Shown here: in pieces, positions 13,201 to 25,200 of the stretch | Layout of the letters: every line of letters starts with the position of its first letter | Position numbering within the stretch: the stretch's first letter is position 1 | Source: Pipra filicauda | Taxonomy: Eukaryota; Chordata; Aves; Passeriformes; Pipridae | NCBI RefSeq assembly: GCF_003945595.2 | Contig: NW_024103873.1 | Coordinates: 1,488,001 to 1,552,000 of the forward strand | Direction: 5' to 3' | DNA length: 64,000 nt | Translations under genes and position numbers: made by a program | The notes under the pieces: generated by a model | Seen by the model: the letters and a program-made list of their open reading frames with translations, nothing else | Database searches by the model: none | Told to the model about the DNA's origin: nothing

Positions 13201-16200
13201 TTTGTTCCTGGGAAACACAGGAGGCACTGGGCTGCCAGCTCTGCAGCACCATCAGCATCCTTCCCACATAAACACCCCTCACAGGACATGGATTCATCCT
13301 GATGTCCCACTGCCTGCAGTGCCCATCTGGAGGGATGAAGCCAGGTGGGAAGTTCAGTCAGGAGAGCTTTATAAACACCGGGAATTAAAGAGCATCTCTG
13401 CTACCAAGAGATGTTTTCTCACATCCTGCAGCACTGCCTGTGCTATTAAATCCATATTAGGAGGTGGCTTGAGGATGCATTTCAAAGGGGAGCTGCTCCA
13501 TGCCAAGCTGCTGAAACCCATTTGCCATCTCCTGACATGCACGAGGTTCCAGGGAAGGGAACTGCAGGGCAGGGATGAGTCAGGGCAGCAGCTCGGGTGT
13601 GACCACACGCTCAGCTTCCCCAGCAGCCCCATTCCCCCCTGCACTGCTCCAGTGACTCCCAGCAAAGATTCCTAAGATATCCCGAGTTTTACACAGTCTA
13701 TCACAGCAGGCACATGCTCACCTTGCTGATGAAAGGGAATATTATCCCTATTTACGGGGGAAAAGCTGGCAGTGAATTCCAGCCTCCGATCACAGCCTGG
13801 ACGTGCAGCTACAAGCCCAGGGCAGCCCAGCCCACACACACGGGACCAAAGCAAACCATCCCGAGCTCACAGACCCACCAACACACCCACCCTGGCACCA
13901 GAACATCGTGGCACTGGGAGCTCCGGGGCTGCAAGGTCACAGCCACACACCAGCACTGTCAGTGCAGTGCATCAGATTCTGTTTTACACAATCCCAGAAC
14001 CCCAGAATGGTTTGGGTTGGAAGGGACCTTAAAGCACATCCAGTCCCACCTCCTGCCACGGGCAGGGACACCTTCCACTAGCCCAGGTTGCTCAGGTCAG
14101 ATCACTGCTTTTTTTTTTTTCTAGTTTTGATTTTTTGGTCAGTCTTGCAGTGCTCAAAATGCTTCTGAAGATTCAACTCTGTTTTTAAGTGTACCTGTTG
14201 ACTTCTTTCCACATGCTGTGTATTAACTTAATGAGCTTCTGTCCATGAAGAAATAAAAAATTCATTAAAGAATTGTAGTTAATCATTGATTTTCAAGGCT
14301 ACAATTTCTTTTCATGTGTGGTCAGGCTCCTGCAGGGTGCAGGGTGAACACTATGAGCCTGATCCAGCTCTGCCATATCCAGTACAGTGGGAATCCTCCA
14401 AACTGCCTTTCTACACACATTATTTTTAGTCAAGAAAACATCAAAATTCAAGATCACTCAAAGCTCCTGAATATTCACTAACCTCCATAAATGAAGTTGT
14501 CCAGGATTCTTCTGATACCACAATGCTTAAAATATTTTTAAAGCACTGTACAAGCAGCACTGGATGCAACTCACAAACTGATGGTGGATATAATTTTAGT
14601 CTCCTAAATTCTTCATTTTTTTTACTCTTCTGTGGTGTTGGAACAACCCACAAATACTAAATGGCAAAGGAAATTTTTTGAATTCTATTTTTAATTTTTT
14701 TTTCTTTCAATTGTTAAAGGGCATAAATCCAAGAGTTTTCTCAAGATATTTTGTTGGGAGTCAGAGCACAGGTGAAACACTTGAGGTGTGTTGTGCCATC
14801 ACAGGATATGATCTGGGCATGTGATGTTTCCTACCCTCAACTCCTAAAAATGGGCATAAACTGCAGCTGAGCGATGGTCCCACCTGACAGCCCATGGCAA
14901 AGCCATGCCCCATCTTTGTCATTATCCAAGATGTTACAGTGCCACCTTCAGTCTGAAATACGGGAAGAAAATCCCTTTAAAACCCAGTCATGCCCTAAGG
15001 AGGCTTTCCAAGAGAATCTGGTGGCTGGGGACATGACCCAACCACAGGTTCCCATTGGATCCCATCACTTCCACAGGTGAATCTCAACCTTGGGAATCAT
15101 GCACATATTTAAGGCTTTTCCTTGGCCTGTCCTTCTGGATTCATGGGACTTTGCCCAGAGAGGCTGAGGTTGTGGACTCGCCATCCCTGCAAGTGCCCAA
15201 GGCCAGGTTGGACGGGGCTTGGAGCAACCTGGGCTGGTGGAAGGTGCCCCTGCCCATGGCAGGGGGTGGAATTGGATGATCCTGAGGGTCCCTTCTAACC
15301 CAAACCATTCTGGGATTTTATGAAGACAGAAGGCTTGAGTACCATATGGACCAGGCCCCAAGCCACCCCTAAATACATCTTAAACAGAAGAAAACATTTC
15401 TGACTCTTACAGGAGGATTTGAAACAGGTCTGGTACAGAAACAGATTCATCATGTTTTACACCCAGATTTTCTAGGGCAGAAAAGAATGTTTTTAATGTT
15501 AAAGGATAATGGAAAGAAATTGCTCTCAATTTGCAGAATAAGATTTGCTAAATCACTCCTAAGGAATACAAGGACTGCTGAGAACTCTGGAGTCAGGACA
15601 CAGCTCCCTGAGCCCTGGACATGCTGGGGCTGTGTCGTGACTGACCACTGAAGTGCAAACCAAATTCCCTTCCTATTCCACACCCCACCCATTCAACAGC
15701 ACCTGGGGAGACCCTGCTGTCAGTTCTCCACTGAAAACTGGCTCATGAAATGCAAAAAACCCACCAGCTACAGACACACTCCAAACCTCCACCTAGAGCA
15801 CATGGTTACATCAAACTGCATCTGCATGAGACACTTGGGCTATGCATAATTTATCCCTATTCCCATCCACACAGTAATTAGCCCTTGCTGACACTTAATG
15901 AATGGGAACTCTGATAAAAGTTCTCCAGTTTTTTGTGTTTCATGCAAACATATTCAATGACTAATTTTTGGCTCTTATCTAATTTGAACTGTATCTGAAG
16001 TAATCTGAAATAATAAATTGGCAGTTAATTGAAACTTTTTTTAAAACTAGTTTTAACAGCAGCAAAAACCACAACACAAAATTGTCTTTTCTAAGCAAAA
16101 AACCACAACACAAAATTGTTTTTTCTAAGCAAAAACACTTCAGAAGTGCAGTGCTTCCCCCTTGAAGTCATGCATGCTGTGGGGGGATAAAGAAAGGGAG

Positions 16201-19200
16201 CAATATAATCAGCCAGGCTGGAAGGCAGCAGTGATGCACTTGGTTATCTCACTGTGCTAATCCTCTATCAGGTGACTGCTCACAAGATTTCTTTAAGCCC
16301 TCATTACTGAGGCAGGAATCCAGAACTAGGACGGACACTTTGGTGACCCCAAAATAACGTGTTTGACCTGCCCGAGGTCTCGGGGGGATTTACAGCCCGG
16401 CCGGGACACGACGGGTCGCCCACTCAAAGCCTGCTGGGACCTCTGGTAGGAGAGCTAAAGGCAAGTCAGAAAAGTGTTCTGCTCTTAAAAAAATCACTCC
16501 TTGAAATGCTATAAATCAAACAGCTTTTGCTCCCCAGCCAAAAGACACACAAATTAGTGATTGGGGTTTCGGATCTAATTCCACGAGCTCTGAACCCGCA
16601 GCTTGGCAGAGACAAGGCTTTTAATTCTCTCATTAAAAGCTCTTCCAATTGTGTAAATATTAATTGTAGTTCTTTCCAATAATAAGCTCAAATCATATGA
16701 CAATAAATCCTACAAGTCAGTTGGAGGTATTTAAACCAGGATAGGTTATAACCTGTTTGTTGTGCTTCAGACACTTCCATCAGGCTGAAAATACTCTCCC
16801 TAAATGTGGATTTAAGACAGAACAGCTTCTCTTCACCCGATTTAAAACCAGGGAGGCTACCTGGCTGTCACTACTCACTGTCACCTGCTCCAGCACACAC
16901 AGACTGTTTTGGAGGTTGGGAAGTCACAGGTACAGTGACAAAATAAATCCAACATAGAGCACTACACCTACCACATATTCCAGCAGATCGGGCTAATCTA
17001 TTAGAAAACAGCAAAACTGCAAACTCACCTTGATCATTTCTGCCACGTAACTCTCTGGTCCTGTGTATTCTGTGGAATCTTTGACTTTCACTAACACAAT
17101 AAAGCACAGATAGTGCCACATGTTGTGCTCCTCTTTGATGTGCTCTTCAAACGTGACTGTCTTGTTGTCAAACTTATCTCTCTCCAAACCTACGAGAGGG
17201 ACACACGTACAACCCTCAGTGTTGCCCAGCTGGGGACCAGCAAAAGGAGCTCTAAAGGACAAAGCTCATTTCTACAGGCTGCTACACTTGTTAAAGTCAC
17301 AACCATTCTGGAATGGACACTGAATAACAGGGATAAACTCTGACAAATGCCCAGGAAGAGAAGAGGGGAAGGAGAAGAGAAAGGGAAGGAGAAGAGAAAG
17401 GGAAGGAGAAGAGAAAGGGAAGGAGAAGAGAAAGGGAAGGAGAAGAGAAAGGGAAGGAGAAGAGAAAGGGAAGGAGAAGAGAAAGGGAAGGAGAAGAGAA
17501 AGGGAAGGAGAAGAGAAAGGGAAGGAGAAAGAAGGTATAACAAGTACTGCTCATATTTATTATATGTAACAGAAAAATGTTGGTTAAAAAAGGTAGCAGC
17601 CCTGTATGCAACCACTTTGTGGTTTTGATAACACATCTCCTATTTTTAGGCAAACTGATAGCAAAAGCAATGTTTGCTTTGCAGCATCTTCCAAAGGTTC
17701 CCCCTTGCCAGCTGTGTTATGCAACATGGCAGGACCATGTCAGTCAACCACAGCACCTTCATTCCCAATCTCCTGACCGGAAAAACTTTCACAGGACAGG
17801 CACCACTCAAATCAACCCTGTTCCAATAGGAAACTATTCTTTGAGGCAGAGGAGGAACAGAAAGTAAAGATTTGAGGAAAAATGGTATCCTGAGCATTCC
17901 TTAGCTCTTTCTGCTGCCAAGCTCCAGTGCACGTGGTACCCAAGGACTGGCTGGGAAATGCAATGAGGAACAGCCAGTAATTCCAGACTTTTTTCCTGTG
18001 AGTTTGCAGCTATCCCTGACTCACACAGAGTAACCCCTTATTCTTAAGTGTGTCTCCACACTTACCACAAATAAAGCAAGTAGTTTTTAGAATTTCTTCC
18101 TTCTTCTGTTTTTCACTCCTTAAATCAGCAAAAGTGTCAATGATCACCCCAAAAATCAGGTTGAGGACAATAATGATGACCATGAAGAAGAACAAGAGAT
18201 CATATATCACTCTAGCAGCAAAGAGAGGTTCCTGCAAGACAGAAACTTTAATTATTACCAACTCAAATAGGTGCCCACCTAACCCCTACCACTGCACTAC
18301 CCCACACCCCCTCCCCTCAGAGGATCCATTGCTGATGCTCTCCAAGGGTAACTCACAACTCAAACCATTAAGTGAAACTAAAATGCAAAGCCACTAAAGA
18401 AAAACCAAATTAATCAACTACCAGTGTGGGATCTCTACAAAGCTGCTCTTCCTGTGTCCAAGTTTTTGGACTGCTCTCATTTTCACAAGAGGAAAAACTC
18501 TTCTCACACATGGAAATTTGTTCTCACCCCTCCCTGAAGCCCATCCAAATTATATCCTTATATTACCTGCTGTATATCAACAGAGCATCAGTGTGGACCA
18601 TAATGTATTTTACTGGAATTTAACACCATTCACTGAATTTGCTCAGTCCCTTGTCCTCTCATCCATTCCATTTGACACATGACCTTTCCCTAGGGATGCT
18701 CCCACAGAAACTCGTGCCACTGGCATCTAGCAGCTACCACAGCATTTCCATCTGCTGCCTCTCACAAGCTTCTACCTCTTCCTTCAGCTCCTGAACTCCC
18801 AAAGCACAGACTGGTGGCTGCCCCATTTCTGTTCTTTTGGGCCCCGCTCTGGACAGCTCACAAGCTAAAGAATCCCTAAAATAGAATGGGTAGAAGCTTG
18901 TATGAACTGGCTGCTGTTCCATCTGATCCCACGGAGATGTAACCACGTTACAAAGACGAGCGTGGTCCCTCCTCGTCACTGTTCCTACATGTGTTTCAAG
19001 GCAGTGTACACACATTTTCCCCAGCAGAAGATCCCAGCCCTACACGGTTATCACTCTTCCACCCCCAGCCAGTGCTAATTTACCTCTTTGGAAGGTTTCC
19101 TGAGCACATCACCTACTCCACCCCCGCTCCTGAGCCCGTGACTCAGTACAGTAACAATGCACATCAGCAGTGTCTCGCACGTATGCTCCTTGTTCTCTTC

Positions 19201-22200
19201 CTCCATTTCTTCAGTGAGCACTTCTGTGAGCACAGCAAGCAAAGACACGTTGCAAAGCCCAGATTAGCTCTAAATCATTCTCTCCATTCTTTGCTGGGTA
19301 TGCTCTCTACCCCCTCAGACTGCCAGCCCCTGTTGCAAACCCCTGGGGTTCCCCCAGAGCATCCCAGAACGGGTGGGGTTGGAAGGGACCTCTGGAGATC
19401 ATCAGTGCCACCCCCTGCCAAGGCAGGACCACCTGGAGCAGGTGACACAGGTGGGTTTGGAATGTCTCCAGAGGGGGAGACTCCTCGACCTCCCTGGGCA
19501 GCTGTTGCAGTGCTCTCCACCCTCCATGGACAGAAGTTCTTCCTCAGGTTGAGGTGGAACTTCTCGTGCTGAAGTTCATGGCCATTGCTCCTTGTCCTGT
19601 CACTGGGCACCACAGAAAAGAGTCTGGAGCCATCCTCCTGATACCCCTTGGGGACATTTATATGGGTAGATGAGATCCCCTCTAAGTCTTCTCTAGACTG
19701 AACAGTCTCTCCTCATTAGAGATGCTCCAGACCCCTCATCATCTTTGTGGCCTCTGCTAGACCCCCTCCAGAGCCACCATGGGAGCAGATCTCATCCCTG
19801 CCCTCCTCTCCCCACCACTAGTTTTCTTTTGTGCTTGAACTGCTGCCTGTGACTTGGTTAAATCTCTCTTCCCATCCCTGTTCTCATGCACAGCTCAGAT
19901 CACCAGATGCCTGTTTATACAGAATCCAAGCTTTTTGACAGCTCAGAGGACAAAGTGTTGCCTCTTCCACTCTCCCTTGGTGCCTGACAGATTGCACAGC
20001 CTTTGGGCTGCACTCAAAATGGCAACTTCCACTCAGAGCTTTCAAATGGCTAAAATATCACTGCTTGTGGAAACAGCATTTTGCTAGAAAAGCAACACAC
20101 TTTTTTTGACCTTCTCTTCACTTGGCTGAAGGCTCCAATTTCACAGTTTCACTTGCAGAACTGCTAGAATTAAAATTCCCAAACCTCATATACTCTCCCT
20201 GTACCCATAAAAGCCTCATGACCTTCATTTCATCACAGAAATGCTCAGGAGCAGATCCCACCTTCCCACAGCCAGCCTTGGAAAGGCCCAAACCCCTGTG
20301 CAATCCTGAAAGAGCCAAAACCCAAGAGCAGTGGCCAAAGATGGGGCATCATGAACATCCCTGGCCACACAAGACTCTGGTACCAGGTTGATTATTTGTG
20401 ATATAAAAACATCTCTGGAGCTTTCCTTCCTGCAGCCAGAGTATAGGAGATGAATAAAGCAGCTTTTCTTGTATCCAGGCTGAATTTTAGTTTCTCAAAG
20501 AGGACAGTGGAGCAAAGCAGAGCCCTCTCCTCCTGTGAGCAGGGGCTCGTGGCCATGGCTGACCTTCGATGGCCATGCAGGAGCTCCACTTCTGACAGAA
20601 ACAGTTGTGCCCTGTCTGCCCCTCCCAGCCAGCACTGTAAATCTCCAACAAGGAAATAACATTTTCTAGGAAATAAAACTGAAATATTTCAATACCCAAG
20701 TAATATCTCACTTTTTTGATCTCCAAACCCCCCAAACCTATCCTGTCTACTTAATCCATTGAGTACTTCCTGATATGATATTAAAAACAGTTTCCTTAGT
20801 TTGCCAGATAGAATAATGCTGCCAATAAACCATATTTCACAGGGCATTATCCTCTGAGATCACATTTAATAGCCTAATGTTTTAAAATAATAAACTTTGC
20901 AAAGAGGCAAACTTTATCGCTTCCTTCTCCAATTGATGGAGAAAATTAAAGAGTATGGCAGTGTTTTATAAAGTCTGGTTTGCTCCTAAGTTTCTCTGGT
21001 TTAATCACTTAATGTAACAAATGTTATTTATGCTGTTGGCCTAAATTAATGATATTTCAAGTTCGTCTCATGATAGCTTTGTTTCCAAATTTATTACATA
21101 GGATTTTGTAAATAATTTTTTTTTTTTTTAAATTGAAGGTGTTTAACTGGAAAAAAAAGTGAAAATTCAGGGTTTGAGTTAGGAATTCCAGAGTGGACAC
21201 TCACGGTCTGAAGGAATGATGGAAGAGCAGTTTTCACTGCTCCCTGCTTTGCAGACATCTGAATAGAGGAACTCGCCAGTCATGGTCTCACCTGGCTCTG
21301 TGCGATCTAAAACCAGAAAATGGGCAATCAAATGGGTGGTTTGACATCTTGACTTCTCAGATACCAAGGTACCTCTTCATATTCAGTGTGTAATTACGAG
21401 GCATTTAGAGCAGCGTATTGTCCTTGAGTTTAGAAGGGCACAGGACTTTGATTTACACATTTAATGCTTTTAAATTCAACCATAAAAGCATTTTTATTTC
21501 ACAGAATCCCAGAATCACTGAGATCACCGAAGAAAGATCACCAAGCCCACCCTGTGCCTGATGCCCACCTTGTCCCCAGCCCAGAGCACTGAGTGCCATG
21601 TCCAGTCCTTCCTTAGGCACCTCCAGGGGTGGGGACTCCAAACCTCCCTGGGCAGCCCCTGCCAAGGCCTGACCACCCTTTCCAGGGAGAAATTCCTCCT
21701 GCTGTCCAACCTGACCCTCCCCTGGCACAGCCTGAGGCTGTTTCCCCTTGTCCCGTCAATGCCCCAGGAACAACAGCCCGTTACTTTCTGCAACATAACC
21801 CATGGAAACGAGCCACTGGCACCGACCTGGCAGCAAGGTTTCATTAGGGAGCTTGTCCACTTCCAGGATGAAGTCATCTTTGAAGAAGAGGTACCCCACG
21901 ATGGAGAACAGGTAGACCAGGATGAGGGCCAGCACGGCAGTGAGGATGATGGAGCGCCCGTTGCGGGTGACGCTCTTGATGACGTTGAGCAAAGTCTCTT
22001 CCCGGTACACCAGGTCAAAGAGCTGGGGGCAACCAACAACAGCACGGGTAGCACCATCACCACTGCTGGCACCATGTGCTGGCATTTCTTGTGCTGTGTG
22101 CACTTTGAAAAACGAGGGGTGGAGGCAGCTGTGCCTCCTCTTCATCAGCACTGCGTGGGCTCCAGGCCTGAGCAGCAGCTTGGGAAGAAGCCCCTGCCTG

Positions 22201-25200
22201 CTGAGGGCAGGTGTTTCTGCTTCAGTGCTAAACACACAAAGCTGCCAACACAGGCTGTTATTACCTTTTTTATAGATACCTGCCTCATCACAGTCTCAAA
22301 ACAGCTCATTTCAAATTGCCATTAGTTTTAGTTTATTGAGCGTATAATTGCATAATATCTTTCCCCCAAATTCTGTATTTAAATTTCTCTGCTGACATGT
22401 CCTTAATTTTTCACTGCTCTGGGTCGGGGACAACTCACAGCAGAGCCCAGGCAGGTTGTGGCTAAGCTGGTTGACAATGACAGAACAGGTATTTGTTAAA
22501 TTGAACACGAACACAGAAAATACCCAGTTCAGGTACCAGAGGATGTGGCAAACACCCAACAAAGAGCCAAAAATAGCGTGTTCTGAATGGGATTTAAGGT
22601 TTGCCTCAACAATGACACATTTTCTCCACCAACACTAGATCTACTCCTTCAGTGCTTATTCTTAGCAGCATTGTGCTGTGCAGGATGAATTCCACCCCAA
22701 ACAGGAGAAATCTCTGCCAGGATCCCTGTCCATAGTGTCAGGGCTGGAGGCTGGATACAACCTAAGTTATCCAGCTGCTCAAAAAGCAGGGATGCTGCTA
22801 CAGTTATTGCTAATAACACAGTAAAGCATCTTAAAGACTCTGTGTCTCTTCCTCATAGCATGGTAACTTCAAGAGTGCCTCCTGTTCCACCAACATTTCT
22901 ATTTTCCTCTTGAGAAGAACGAAAAGGTCTTTGTTTGCCGGTACAAATCACAGAATGGTTGGGCTGGAAGGGACCTCAAAGCCCATCCAGTCCCACCCCC
23001 TGCCATGGCCAGGGACACCTTCCACTAGCCCAGGTTGCTCCAAGCCCTGTCCAACCTGGCCTTGGACACTTCCAGGGATGGGGCAGCCACAGTTTCTCAG
23101 GGCAACCTGTGCCAGGGCCTCACCACTGTCACAGGGAGGAATTTCTTCAATATATCTAAGCTCAATCTCTCCTCTCTTAGTTTAAAACCATCCCCCTTGT
23201 CCTGTCAGTATGTGTTCCTGCAAAAAGTCACACACCAGGAAGAAGGAATGTGGCAGGAATCCCAGAGTCTCCCACCATAACTTCTCCCAAGGAAAACCTC
23301 CCATGTATGGCTCTTCCCAGTGCCTGCACAGCAGCTTCCCAGCAGCAAAGCAGAAAGTTTTTATGTGACATATCTGGATGTGCCAGAGATGGGACTTCAC
23401 AAACACACAGACAGGAAAACATTCCCAGGGCCAAGTGAACACCTACCAGGAGGCTGTAAAAGAACTCGTGCACGAAGAGCCCCAGGGCACAGATCAGCAG
23501 GTACAGCAGGTGATAGAGGAACTCCACATCCATGATCATAGCCTTGTATCCTCGAGTGAAGGTCCCACAGTTACCCACAAAACTCATCAGAAAAATGATT
23601 TTATTACAAACCTAAGGAAGAACAAACCGTAAATTAGTTACAACATGTGGCTTTTCGGGAAAAATATGCAGTTTTTCCAGGCTGGAGATAACTCCAGGAT
23701 GGTACCAACAAACAGTGTTTCCCACATCAGTATAACCTGCTCCCTGTGGTGTTTTCTGCCCAGCTGAGACCAAGCCCAAACTCAAACTACACATGTCCAG
23801 TACAAACTGTGCCCTGGCTGCTCTCCCCAGCTTGGTGTCAAAGGGCATCAAGACTAAGACAAAGAAGAAAGTAAAAGGTTCTAAGGACTGGAGCAGGTGC
23901 TCCAGATTCCCTCAGCAATTCCCTCTGGGATAACACACCCAGAAGTCCTCCTGTGTGCCATCAACACCAAGAAATGCTGCCTTAACTTACTGGGAACCTG
24001 CTAAATGCCACAATTACCAGTAACCACCCCCATCCCCCTCATACACATCCCCGACTGGGAGGGGCCTGGCACTCGGGGGCGTGTTGGAAGACAAGAAATG
24101 CTACTAAAAGATGCACTCAAAGCTGGGCAGTTGGTTAATAAAAACAAGGGCTTTGAAAAGATGCATCTTTGCAGAGTTGCTGCTGACTCAGCCAGAGAAA
24201 CCCCTTCAGGCTTCCTCGCCACGAGAGACCACAAGTATCCGGGTTTGGGCACTCATGAAGCTGTGGTGGCTCAGCTCACACAGGACTGCAGCAGAACTGC
24301 TGTGTGGCAGGTCCTGCTGGCACATGGGCTGGAGCCAGGCCTTGGGCACATCACCCAGTTGTTTAGGTTGGAAAAGACCTCCAAGCATTGAGCCCATCCT
24401 GTGCCCCATCCCCACCTTGTCCCCAGCCCAGAGCACTGAGTGCCACGGCCAGGCCTTCCTTGGGCACCTCCAGAGGTGGGGACTCCAAACCTCCCTGGGC
24501 AGCCCCTTCCAAGGCCTGACCACCCTTTCCAAGGAGAAATTCCTCCTGATGTCCAACCTGACCCTCCCCTGGCACAGCCTGAGGCCGTTCCCTCTCCTCC
24601 TGTCCCTTGTTCCCTGGGAGCAGAGCCCAACCCCCCCCCGGCTCCCCCCTCCTGTCAGGGAGTTGCAGAGCCAGAAGGTCCCCCCTGAGCCTCCTTTTCT
24701 CCAGGCTGAGCCCCCCCAGCTCTCTCAGCCACTCCTATGAGATACAATGCAGCATTTAGTGAATCTCACACAACCCCATAAACTCTGCAGCTCAGTCCAT
24801 GAACAGATACAAGCTTGGGTAAATAACTGTGTGCTTTAGCTCACAGACTCCCTGTTTCCGGCTGGGGTGAGAGCTGTTTCTAGACTGAGCAAAACCTTAG
24901 AGCTCTGCCTCCATCCTGGGGAACCAGCATTAAATGAACAACAGCAAAGCACTTCTGGTAGGAAGAGCCCGAAGAGGGAATTACTCCTCCCACCAGTCCC
25001 AGCACAATGTCCCAGGCTATTTTTGCCACGCACAGGTAAGGAACCCTTACATAAGGTGCAAGAGAACATCAAAAAGCCCACTCAGTTCTTACGTTGAATG
25101 CACCCAGAAGAAATAAAGTAGGTTGTAAACCAACTGAAAATATCAGCCGCAATATGGTGGAGGCGATGAGGGCGCGGATGCCGTGGGGCTTGGGGAGGGC

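Larger units (their letters stand above)
5993..17028 (-). other. ITPR1: ITPR1 intron r-s (11.0 kb)
   Basis: The second-longest complete intron here. It holds CR1 fragments at about 9834-9966, 11165-11345, 13986-14096 and 15190-15322, a CpG-rich island at about 9110-9720, and a duplicated 33-bp A-rich segment (16062-16135). The rest is unique sequence, AT-rich at about 14100-14760 and 15870-16080, with no recognisable exon. Confidence 0.9.

Noticed and set aside
17190..17653. Long Ser/Leu/Phe-rich and Lys/Glu/Arg-rich open frames across the minisatellite
   Set aside because: A 17-bp repeat without stop codons is open in all frames, so these are artefacts of the repeat.
21561..22325. 254-codon open frame on the plus strand
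   Set aside because: It is the antisense of ITPR1 exon n joined to antisense CR1 sequence; no domain or codon pattern of its own.
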